DNA of 64,000 nt, from assembly GCA_916610825.1 (NCBI GenBank), contig OU744448.1:14693936-14757935 (forward strand), read 5' to 3'. Below are positions 1-10,600 of the stretch, in pieces. Origin of the DNA: Haliclystus octoradiatus (Eukaryota; Cnidaria; Staurozoa; Stauromedusae; Haliclystidae). The notes below the pieces were generated by a model. The model searched no databases and was not told where the DNA came from. It was given only the letters and a program-made list of their open reading frames with translations. Within the stretch, counting starts at the first letter, position 1, and each line of letters starts with the position of its first letter. Made by a program: the position numbers and the translations under genes.

Positions 1-78
1 ACAACAGTTCAGGAGTTCATGAAATTTTGGGCCAATTTATTGTTCATGAACTGTTCATGAATTATTTTTCACAGGGGA
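1..78. repeat. Edge of a GTTCATGAA-type repeat ending CACAGGGG
   Basis: The window opens in GTTCATGAA/TGTTCATGAATT repeats like those of the large array at 13.4-17.2 kb, and stops at TTTTTCACAGGGG (about 66-76), the same terminal motif as the big array. The rest of this copy is left of the window. From 79 to 619 nothing coding was recognised; it is intron sequence of the SEGE-repeat gene. Confidence 0.6.
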
Positions 79-619
79 ACACATACTTTTGAATAAATGT
101 TTATCACAGAAATGTTAATTACAGTTATTTGAGAACGGCATTTGATATTGTATTTGATAACCGGTCCAATACTCATTGAGCCTAATCCAGGACAGCCAAC
201 AATATGGTCATTGCTGTTACAATGGAATTATTTTTTTCAGGCTATTGTAGAGAATAATGATTGCCTAATTTTCAATACGAGTAGGCCTACCATAGATTTA
301 CGTCACATTGTTAAGATCTTACCTAAAAAGTCGACAAAGCTAAATTGGGCATTTAAATTTTAATCTATACAAACGCTCTTGAAATGTCTAAAGGATTTGA
401 AACCTTCACAAGGATATTTAGTAATGGATGGATTTTTATAAGGTAGCCTGCAATCTACTCCGAAATGAACTAAACAGTTGGTTTGGTTGTATCGACATAC
501 CGTACTTGTGTGTCATGTTTGTACAAAGTCAAAAGCTGCTAAATTATCCTAAACAGGCTATCTCATGTATAACATTTTTGTTGTTGTTGTCTGTATTAAA
601 CTGATATGCTCTCTGCTAG

Positions 620-3600
620 GGATATTGAGGCATCATTGCAAGACAAAGAAACAATCCCCCCACTGTCAACCACAATTGAAAGTCCTCCTCCACCTGCAAC
701 ACCATCTACCATCACAACTTTCACGTTATCTTCAACTCTCCACTCAAGTGCTCTGCAAGGCATCTCTGAAGGTGAAATTTTATACCCTGGTAATAAAACT
801 GGTCAATATAGTGAAGGAGAGTATCCGTTATCACCTGGCCAGGAACTCAATAATCGCTCATTAAAATCTGATCCTGTTTTTCAAGGTATGGACACCTAAA
901 TAGAAATGTTATACTCACTCAAATGATAAAGGGATCGTTTTTGTTTTAGTTGTAAGAAGCCTATGAATCAGTAAATAGCTAGCCTGCGCGCAGACCCATA
1001 TATATGTTGAGGATTTATAGTAGGGTCTGCATAATATTGACAGAAAGCTTGCGCTTAGTTGCGTGAGTGGCTGAAACGTGAGAAACCATTGTACATCCAT
1101 TGTTCATCAGCCAATTGTTAGCGATTCTTCCAAACTAGAATCAGATCATGATCGGCTGGTGAACAATAAAAAAGATTGGGGTCTGCGCGCAGACTAGTAA
1201 ACAGCAGCATACTTAAATTAATGCACATTTACAATTGTTCTTTAAACACCATGAGTGGTGGAGGTGTGCAGAATATTCAAAATGAAGTGAAATTTGTTGC
1301 CTCAGTTCAGACTATTTGAATGTTTCACAATGTGTTATAGTTGCAGGACAGAGGATAGCGGGAAAAACCAAGGTCAATCTTTATAGATAATATTATCATC
1401 TGGATTGCAAAACCACTTATGCAAAAAATGGAATCTGAGTCTCATGAACACACGATAAGCATTTTACCCACAGTTCATAAACGTTTCCCTGTTAAATGTC
1501 CTGTTTTTCACAAACGTTTCATAAACAGTTTATGGAAATGTTTACATTTAACATTCACAAACTGCTACCACAGGGGCATAAGTAACGGCTGATGGTAACA
1601 TGATGATGGTAACATGGTGTAGGTCTACTTGGCTTTCAGCTCTGCTGGTAGCTTCAAAGTACGATTAGACCAACATTATAACAAGTTTCTAATTTCTGAT
1701 TATACATTTTTATAATATTTTATATTACGTATCATAGACCCGAGGAAGCTTGTTGCTAATGTTATTGGACAAGGCAGGCAGCCTCACAGTTTTGTTGGGT
1801 CACAGAAACATAGCCAAGACGACACAACTCTTGAAGATAGTGAACCATTAACCCATGTAAGTCTCATTTGAGTTTCATTATTTTATTACATCAAGCTTGA
1901 ATCTGCTGTTATCTACCATACTATAATTTAATTGTCTGTTGTTATGCTTTAACAACTATATAATTGTATTCATAATTCATATTATCAATATCAAGAGCCT
2001 GCTCTATCAGTGTGGTGATAATGTTGCTAAAATATCAATTATTTTCACTCTACCATCTCATAAAAACCAAAGAACCGCTTTGACTTCTGCATACTCCATA
2101 CAGTGAACCAACAGACATCCATAGATTAGTTATGTTACTGATCTTTTCTTCATCGTGATAAACATCTTCCTTCCAACAGCATTTCTTGTTTTTCATATCC
2201 CAAAGTGAAACCGATTGCCCTCCAGAAAAGATAAACCTATGTGTACTATTTAATGATACTGCTTGTGTACCTAAGTCTATTGTTTGGTTATCAAATTGAA
2301 GGCTGCCTAGAATCAAGTTGTTAATTGCCCCAGTAGACGAAAGGCATAATAATTGATTCTCAGATACAATAAGACGGCAAGAATTATTTGCGCTAGTAAT
2401 CTCTTGTAACTTGTTATGATTTGTTATATCCCATATTTGGATCTTCTGAAGCGCTGTCAAAACAAACACAAATTTTGTCTTTGAGCATGTAATGTGTGAT
2501 ATAGGAGCATCACACCTGTAGGTTTCTTTCAACTTAGGTAAGTCATTCAACATGTAGCATCGTAGATATCCATCACTTAAACCGGAATATAACATTTGAT
2601 CTGATACACACAATGATCCAATTGATCCTTCACTATCTTTAATGACATGCATGCAGTTGAGATTCATTGCATCCCATATCATTACACAGTAATCGTATGA
2701 ACCGGAAATTAGTAGGTTATCTTGTGTTGCTAATGATAATACTACTTTCTGATGCCCTAATAAATGTTTAACGTTCCCTTGTCCTATCGCAATACATAGA
2801 ATGCTATTTTTAGGTGATTCATCTGATGCGTTTCCAACCGCCGCAAATATTTGATTGCAGCAGACAACAGCATCAACAATTGATTCGATTCCTCCATTAA
2901 CTGTGGCTAATGTTTCATTGCATCTAAATAATGCTAAATCATGAATAGGGTGGATCCTCCTTGATTGTAACTTAATCAAAGGCCATTCGTTAAGTAGCTC
3001 ATCGTATCTTTCTTTTTCGCAAAGATATTGGTATGCAATTGCGTTGATATTCGCGGTGGTTCTAATTAAATTTTGACGTTCTGTTTTTGATGTTCGATTT
3101 AAAACAGACATTTTGTATTCAAAGTAAACAGAACTCGCCTTTACGATTTCTGGAAGTGAATTCAACCGAGATATATACTTCAAACAAAGAGTCTTTCTTG
3201 TATCTGGTTGGCTGTAGAATTCATAAACAGAGGATACAATTAATATTTTTATAGATAATAGCTTATCGTCTGCAGATTGGACAACTCCAAAAGCCATTTG
3301 GGCATTCTCCCTCGCCTTCTTAAATTCTTCCTTAGACGTGACTAAATCCTTATCAATAAGTTCAAACCCCGTTTCCAGGTATCCTATGGCAGAAACTAAT
3401 TCTTTTCTTCTCAAAGAACCAAGACTTTCGTGGATTTTTTGGAATTCAGAAAGTAATAGTTTCCTGATCTTTTCATCTACAACATCTCCAGTGTTGAGAG
3501 CCTCGGATGCTCTTGTTGCAAAAAGGCGCCATGCAATCCCAACAGCGGCTTGGATAAAACCAGAATCAGACATAATACTTTCTGGTATGAATGATGAATT

Positions 3601-5875
3601 GATAATGCTGATCAATTACTGTAGTAATTTGTATTGTTCAAGTTTGATACTGCCTTAGATTATATATATTTTGTTTACCAACTTCTTATATCTCAAATTT
3701 GATTTTTTGTTTCGTTTGTTATCCATGTTGCCCTGGTTACCAGTCAATCCATACTCAATGTGAAGCGTCCACGGACTCTCCACTCCACCCACGCTTTCAG
3801 CTCGCAGTTGAGTCAAGTTTTTAATATTAACTTAACCAAGTAATGTAAGATAAATTTTGTCTAATCATCCTTCATGGTATTATAAACAAATCCAGAAAAT
3901 ATTTTGAACATTTTAAATTCTATAATTTCATCAAAGTATGAGAAACTTCCAAGTACGAGACACTATCAAAACTTGAAAACCTTCAGTATTTGCTACCAGA
4001 ATTACTCTTGTTTTACATATAAAAATATTCTATTTATTAATTCATTCACAATAACGCCCTTACTGATATATAAAGTAAAAGTCCTAAGCTTGAATAGAGT
4101 CTAAAAACATCTGGTACATCAAATTTTTCATCAATAATAGTACAGGAAAGACGTGGACGGATGTAATCTGAGTACGGTTTAACTGGATACCGTTGCCCTA
4201 ACCTCACTTTTAAATGTTCTGAAAATTCTGACATCATCGCTAGCAAAATATAATTATCGTCTTTTCTCAGATCTAGATCGGATCCATGTTGTTGCTATAC
4301 AGTATTTAATACTTATGCAAAGACTTATAACATCCGTTTGATTTCTTACTAGGATGTTACTGACAATGTCAGCTACAGCGAGGGGGAAGTTAATCATGAT
4401 ACAAAATGGAATAATCGACAATTACCTCATTTAACACAACAAATTGAAAATGGCACTTCAACACTCGGAAAGCCTTTTTCTCAATCCAATGGTTTCAGTG
4501 AAGGAGAAGTGATTTCTGAAAAGGGTAGGTTGATTAGATACTCTACCTGTACTTTAGCATATTCCTAAATTCACATCTCTACAGACATCCAGCATCAACG
4601 GTCAAATTATTGCTGATATTGCAAGTTCTATTTTACACGCTCCGATTCTTCAAGTCAGAATGCACTCACTTCAACTAACTATTAAGATTGGTCTGAACGC
4701 TGGCAACCACGAGAAATCTATGTATGTTTGTTTTGAAAATCTGAAAGTGCTACCCATTGAGTACAACCTAGAGGGAAAAATCTTGACCAGTACAAATAAA
4801 CTCTAAAATCTTGGTACTATTATAAATTCAAATTTTCCTCTCATTGCCTCACTAGACTGACTATAGCTGCCAAAACACGCAGCAGATCATATTAACTTAA
4901 TGATGATTTGATCTCATAATGGCGTAAAATAACTATATGATACCAACATACATAACATAATCATGGGGGCCATAAAAATATTTCAAGCATTCAAATTTTA
5001 ACTCAGCACGCTACCTGAGATAATTATACGAAATTTAAATTTAACTAAATGTATACAGAACTGATAGAATAGGTAATACTTTGATTATATTTCATCATGT
5101 ATATCAGCGATAAATCAAAAACACAAGTATTTGCGACAGTTTCGATATAATATATCATTTTCAAGCAATTGAGAAAGAGATCGTTAAACAGTTGGACATG
5201 TTGTATATAGGAAAAAATCTAATTTGCATAATAATTAATCTATTGTTCTTTGTTTTTCTTTAACATGCTAAAACTACACACATTATGACGGAAGACAAAA
5301 TTCTACGAAGACAGCAATTACAGATGCAATACAACAGCACATTATAATACTAACAAATGATCTCTTTCTCAATTGCTTGAAACTGATATAACATTATATC
5401 GAAACTGTCGCAAATACCTGTGTTTTTGATTTATCGCTGATATACTAGCCTGCGTGCAGACTAAAACCTATCGTAACGAAAGTGTAAAAGTGAAAGTTTA
5501 CACTTTCGTTAAGATAGGTTTTAGTCTGCACGCAGGCTACTGATATACATGATGAAGTATATAGAACTATTAACGAAATTAATCACTTAACACCCGCACT
5601 ATTATTTATATTTTATTGGAATTGTTGTATATAAAGAAACGCATGATTTTATTCATATTTCAGGCGATCTGCCATCTAACATTGTATCAACCAATGAGCG
5701 CCCAATTAATGAAGACCTTCCTATTTCGAATTCAAACAATGCGTCTGTTTCTCGTTTGATAACAGTTGCTCAAACTCAACATAGCCAAGTGGACTTTATG
5801 TCTCACGTAAAAGACGCTGCTTCAACGAATGAACATTTAGAAAATATATCAAGTGATGACGAAGAAATTTCATAA
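620..5875 (+). CDS. 3' part of an SEGE-repeat protein gene (possibly TALPID3-like), 4 exons
   Basis: Four exons join without a phase break: 620-885, 1738-1856, 4353-4524 and 5664-5875 (TAA). All have GT/AG borders, for example CTCTCTGCTAG before 620 and GTAAGT after 1856. The first exon opens at an acceptor, so the 5' part of the gene lies left of the window. The product is acidic, Ser/Pro-rich and low in complexity. It repeats a short motif: ISEGEI, YSEGEY, YSEGEV and FSEGEV, and it ends SSDDEEIS. No membrane segment or catalytic motif is visible. SEGE repeats near a C-terminus recall the centrosomal/ciliary protein TALPID3 (KIAA0586), but that is recalled similarity, not an alignment. An AATAAA-type poly(A) signal lies near 5887. 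The 2.5-kb third intron holds an antisense WD40 gene. The gene model is secure; its identity is not. Confidence 0.6.
980..1196. mobile_element. Hairpin-end MITE, 9-bp target duplication
   Basis: Terminal inverted repeats TAGCCTGCGCGCAGACCC and GGGTCTGCGCGCAGACTA bound 217 bp. The flanks GTAAATAGC (971-979) and GTAAACAGC (1197-1205) form a 9-bp target-site duplication with one mismatch. Same family as 5446-5539 and 49986-50062. A 9-bp duplication suggests Mutator-like mobilisation. It lies in an intron of the SEGE-repeat gene. Confidence 0.85.
1486..1576. repeat. Short GTTCATGAA-family element, CCCTG...CAGGGG ends
   Basis: Begins CCCTGTTAAATG, contains TTCATAAACAGTTTATGG-type repeats, and ends CTACCACAGGGG. 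It resembles a one- to two-unit version of the 3.7-kb array in claspin. The CCCTG/CAGGG ends resemble hAT-type termini, but no clear target duplication was found. Confidence 0.45.
2050..3573 (-). CDS. Intronless WD40-repeat protein with a helical N-terminal domain
   Basis: Single open frame of 507 codons, read from the ATG at 3573. The frame continues open about 14 codons upstream to 3615, but there is no ATG there. Residues 1 to about 220 look alpha-helical and charged (motifs RKELVSAIGYLETG and VVQSADDKLLS). From about residue 230 onward there are degenerate WD40 blades, for example LLISGSYDYCVMIWD, LYSGLSDGYLRCY and FIFSGGQSVSLWD, which should form a beta-propeller used for protein binding. 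There is no signal peptide or transmembrane segment. The gene is entirely within an intron (1857-4352) of the SEGE-repeat gene, on the opposite strand. Lack of introns in an intron-rich neighbourhood suggests retroposition, but no poly(A) tract or duplication was seen. The frame is intact, so it is probably functional. The specific function is unknown. Confidence 0.8.
   Translation of the reverse strand: MSDSGFIQAAVGIAWRLFATRASEALNTGDVVDEKIRKLLLSEFQKIHESLGSLRRKELVSAIGYLETGFELIDKDLVTSKEEFKKARENAQMAFGVVQSADDKLLSIKILIVSSVYEFYSQPDTRKTLCLKYISRLNSLPEIVKASSVYFEYKMSVLNRTSKTERQNLIRTTANINAIAYQYLCEKERYDELLNEWPLIKLQSRRIHPIHDLALFRCNETLATVNGGIESIVDAVVCCNQIFAAVGNASDESPKNSILCIAIGQGNVKHLLGHQKVVLSLATQDNLLISGSYDYCVMIWDAMNLNCMHVIKDSEGSIGSLCVSDQMLYSGLSDGYLRCYMLNDLPKLKETYRCDAPISHITCSKTKFVFVLTALQKIQIWDITNHNKLQEITSANNSCRLIVSENQLLCLSSTGAINNLILGSLQFDNQTIDLGTQAVSLNSTHRFIFSGGQSVSLWDMKNKKCCWKEDVYHDEEKISNITNLWMSVGSLYGVCRSQSGSLVFMRW
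5086..5562. mobile_element. Long-inverted-repeat MITE, host of a nested insertion
   Basis: Left arm about 5086-5182 and right arm about 5359-5562 (excluding the nested 5446-5548 segment) are inverted copies sharing, for example, TTTCAAGCAATTGAGAAAGA and CAGCGATAAATCAAAAACAC. A spacer of about 176 bp separates them. It lies in the last intron of the SEGE-repeat gene. Confidence 0.8.
5446..5539. mobile_element. 94-bp hairpin MITE nested in the long-inverted-repeat MITE
   Basis: TAGCCTGCGTGCAGACTAAA and its inverse TTTAGTCTGCACGCAGGCTA form an almost complete hairpin. Exact 9-bp duplications CTGATATAC flank it (5437-5445 and 5540-5548). The uninterrupted mirror arm of the host (GTATATCAG near 5099-5107) carries the site once, so it is an internal empty-site control. 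Confidence 0.92.
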
Positions 5876-7632
5876 ATTATATATCAAATAAATTATTACA
5901 TTTATAGTAATGGAGATCATGTAGCGTCCGTCATTCATACTATCTTAATCCAGCACATCGTTACAAATATATTTACCATATTTATTGAGCTATTCGGATA
6001 AAAAGTCAAGTTTGGTTAGTAACCTTCAAAGAAATACTCAATAGCAACAAATTTACAATTTTATTCTGAAAAACGTTTCGGAAATTTAGCTTCTGTCATT
6101 TTCAACTTAAAATATAGTCCATATAACTCATGCATTATTTAGTATGTGTTATTGTTATCATTTAGCATAAATATGTCTAAAAATTGTTTATATTTTGAAC
6201 TTGAAATTGGCAGAAGTTGAAACCTCAGAAGCGTTTTCAAGATTAAGATGATTTAGTTATGATAATGATATTGGATCTATACGCGTGTATCAGGATGATA
6301 CTTTTATTTCATTTTGAAATAGTAATAAATTATTTTCTCACATCGCACATCATTATTGAGAATTCCTATAAAATTCATTGCGATTTTCCCATTATTCTGT
6401 CTTCCTATCATAGAGATCTACGCTAATTTCGACAAATATTTCTTGATTCTGAGTATCATGCGCAGCTCTCATGCAAAGTAAATGTTGAGCTGGATATATC
6501 CTACTAACTGTGAAGAACTTGCCGATCCTCGTCTGGTCAATCCCAATGGGAATGGAATGCTGCAGATTGGAATACGCCCGCATCGCGTAAGCCAGAATTA
6601 TCCAACAGATAACTCTGTCGTAAACATGTTGAATTGTTGATGGAAACTGAGTCCATGCGTGTGAAGGGAATAAGCACTGCCATTAATCGACTACGAGTAT
6701 AGTCAAATATAGCGAGTAATTGGAAACTGGCCGTTTTGCAAAGGAACTGTAAAATACTATAAAACTAAGGGATACTATAACCAACATATACACTTATACA
6801 GTAGTGAAATATTCCATGAGTTTAATTCGATTTTAGACTTCATACACGTAGGTATTGATTCAATACAGTAATGGGGAAGTTATGGCATTTAATGTGGGCT
6901 GTACTGTTTTTCTTAATTCGTTTACGGTAAATGAAATCCACTAGTATACATATACATTACGAAAGAAGACTATTTATAAAAACTGTTTAATGATTGTTCC
7001 GATATTTACAAGATTCGTAATAATTTAAAATAATGTAAGCTTTGATTGATTTATATTAAATGAGAGAAGATACTCTTTGATGTTGTGGTTGGTGTACTTG
7101 ATGTCCGATCGATACAGCGTCGTTTCGTGGCTGGGCCACTTGAATTACTACGCCGTTGTGCCTGCAAGAGACCGTAGAAATAAAGCATGTCATTTTCCAT
7201 CAAGAAAATGTAGTGTATTATCGCTGTCTCTAGTTGAGCTCGTATCCAAGGTTACATTATATACAGTATATATAATATAAATATAGTTATTGGGAATGAG
7301 GTCGTTTGAAAGCAAGGTTAAATAATCTACTACAGATAATCCACTACACATCACCTTATCTTGGCTGTCTAGGTTATTTAGGAATAGAATGCAGATATTA
7401 TTACAATACTAGATTACTAGTTATATGGAGTTCCAGTAACATTGATTTAGTATTCTATACACATATAACATGCTTTCTCATAAATCATAGCAATCCGCAT
7501 TATTTATGCAGGAACCTGATAAGCTGCAAGCTTTTTTTCACAGGAATGATTACAATATGTATAGGAACAAGGTAAAATAGCAGTTATTAAATTAAGTATA
7601 ACAATAAAGCTAGGATTGATTATAAGAATTTT
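5876..7632. other. Intergenic region between two converging genes
   Basis: This 1.76-kb stretch separates the SEGE-repeat gene stop (5875) from the claspin stop (7633); it must hold both 3' untranslated regions. One minus-strand frame is open from about 6682 to 6392 without splice signals that I trust. It has no family I recognise and no ATG near its upstream end. Nothing else is identified. Confidence 0.5.
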
Positions 7633-10600
7633 TCAACGATTTACTATGCATATGCGGAGATGCTTAAAGCTGGTCCCACTAGCAACAACTTTCATCTCAT
7701 GCGGAATACTCTTCCAATCGAATGCATGTAAGATAAAATGATTGGCTATAGCATATATCATACCTGGTTACCACCTTGATTCGATTGGGCATCATCTTTT
7801 GTTGGCGAAACAGATTGAAAGACAAATGCAGCACGCTTAGCTTTGACATTTTGAGCAGTGACAGAACTTAGCCGAAATAGCGATGTTTTACTTCTTGATA
7901 AAAATGAGCCCTGGTAATGAAAACGGAATCGTATGAGTATAACGTAAAGAACAGACTTTGAAATACCATCGTATAAAATGCAAATAGATTATAAATGCTC
8001 ACAGCTCGCTTAGTAGACACAATCGATTGAGAATCTTCAGAATGATCAACTGAAATGCAAATATTTAATAGAAATAAACAACACATTTAGTATATAACGG
8101 ATAATTATGACATTATTTTATACATCAATGCAGACAAACGAAACAAAACGTGTGCAGAAATTGACTTCTGGACTTGACATAATTTTCAGAATTGCCATCT
8201 TCAATCCAATCAAAGAATAATGTGTTGTATAATAAAAATCCATACAATTACTAAACGGGATTTTTGCTAGTCTGATTTTTGTTTATCACAAACCGGGTAT
8301 TAAAGCTGGTATTTTTTTTACCTGGTTGGTTGGCTAGTTGGTTACTGTTTTTTTTTAGCATGAGTGAGTTTAATGGTTGAACGCCCTTCCTGACGCCAAC
8401 CAATAATGCTTCAGCCAGGGATTTAACCCAAAACCCCGCAGGCCAAGATCCAACGCCCTAACCACTACACTAATGACTAATGCTCCTGCCATAACCCATT
8501 TTGAATAGGTATGCTTTTTGCGATCCTAATTTTTGGTTACCAAAATCATGATGTGAACAAATTTTCGATTGTTATCTGTAAAAAAATTGAATTGCCAAGG
8601 TATATTTTTTAAGATTTATCAAATTTTGGAGTATCATTTTTAAGGTGTTCAAACATTTCGTGATTTCGAGACCCTCCTCTGCAAGAATGGTACAGTCCCT
8701 GTATCGTATACCCAGAAGTTACTCGCTGGGACTTTAATATTTAGCTTCTATTCTTCACATCCACATAATAAGCCTCAAATCAAAGTTAATATTTTCCTAG
8801 CTAAATCTATGTTTTAAACCAACGTTTTATCTATGCACCTTCTTTACCCATGTCTTAACTGACGTTAAATTTACCAATCAGATTGCAGAAAACATTGGTG
8901 GAATTCTAAAAACTTCTTTCCCACATGGTTTGCAATGTATCCAAAGGTTTATTTTTCAAATATTGTTCAAGTTATTTGGGATTTATGTGAACCAGGTTTC
9001 TTTGTGTGAAGTTTTTAGTATTACAGAGTAAAATCACTATTGAATACCGTTCATAATTTTGAGTATAAATCTGTTAGTTTAGATTCATGGATACGGTACA
9101 AAGGCATCCATACGAGTACCGTCCTATATAATCGAAAGAGAACAGGCACTGAAATTGTTTTTCGTATAATGTACTTTTGGAATCTGTGTTATAGCCTACA
9201 TCCAACAAAAACAATTATTGTTTATTATTATAAAACATATTATTGCTCTTGTTATTATGAGTGAGATGACTCACCTGGTGGTGATAAATGACTTGTATCC
9301 TTGATCAAATTAAGAATACTTTGACTGTCTTCATCTAGATGCATTATACAAGGCTAATAGGAATAAATCAAATATCAGTTGATTAGTGATGAAACAATTA
9401 ACCAATGAGATCTGATACCTTTTGATGTTTATAGATTAGATACCTCCTTCTCTTGCATGAAAGTCTCTCTTTCAAAGCGCTGTTTCCGTGTATTTCCTTG
9501 GCCGGCCATTTGATCTGACGTATTCAATAGCTCAGCACCATCAGCTTCGTCATTAGAATCATCATTTCCAAGAGCAGGTGAGAAATTAAAATCGTCAATA
9601 TGCTTCCAACGAAAATTCCGTCTTCTACCTTGTCCATCAGAATGAAGGTCACCATCTTCAAAGAACATTTCTTGGTAACGACGGATTTCTCGTTTGTCTT
9701 CATCAAGAACGGATTTCCTGAGATTATAAAGTCGGGTGTCAACATCATTTTAGAGATATTGACAACAAGGTAATGCTGCATGAGTACATAAACTAGACTG
9801 TACTACATTATTTATGTGATTTTAAAAATAATCAAAATTAAATGTATCGCAAACTGATTGAAAATCTCTAGACCCATTGCATAATTGTAAAATGTTTCTT
9901 TCTATTCGTCAAATGTATTAAGCCACATTGAATATATTGTCAACAATGGAATGAAATGCCATCAAACAGATGCTGCCGTTGAAATTTAATCACTGTCACA
10001 ATTAATCTGGTACATAATCAAAGCAAGAAGAAGTTGAATGTAGGTCGAAGTAGTGTCTACTTACATATGGACCTTGTTGACTTGATTTTTTAGTTCCTCA
10101 TGAGATGGTAGATCCTCAACTTCGGAGTCTTCCTCATATTCATCAAATTCACTTCCAAGATCTTCATCTTCATCAGAGCCAGCCTCACTTCCAGATAACT
10201 CTGCCTCTTCTTCAACAAAATCATTTCTATTTAACCGGGTAGGAGCACTGGAAATGAAAATAATATCAAGTATAATATGTGGTCTAATGATTGAACTGTA
10301 CTGTAGTATGATATTTCGATAATTACTTCTCATACAACTCAAACAAGTTGGAGTTGTTGCAAAAGGGGAAGTTTGGAAGATCTGACTATTGATTATTAAG
10401 ACAATTAAATACATAGTATTGGGTTCAACTGCCATACATGTTCAATGATTTAATTTCTTTAAATTAGAACAAATTAAACTGACCTTGGCATGGCGTTAGT
10501 TAGATCAGGTTCAATTTCTTCACCTTCAGAATCAATAGGAACAGTTGCAACTGAGGCAGAATCATCATCGTCGTCATCATGACCTATCCCGTCATTATCA

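Noticed and set aside
6392-6682. Minus-strand open frame of about 96 codons between the first gene and claspin
   Set aside because: It has no ATG near its start, no recognised family and no supported splice sites. It may be 3' untranslated region or a relic.
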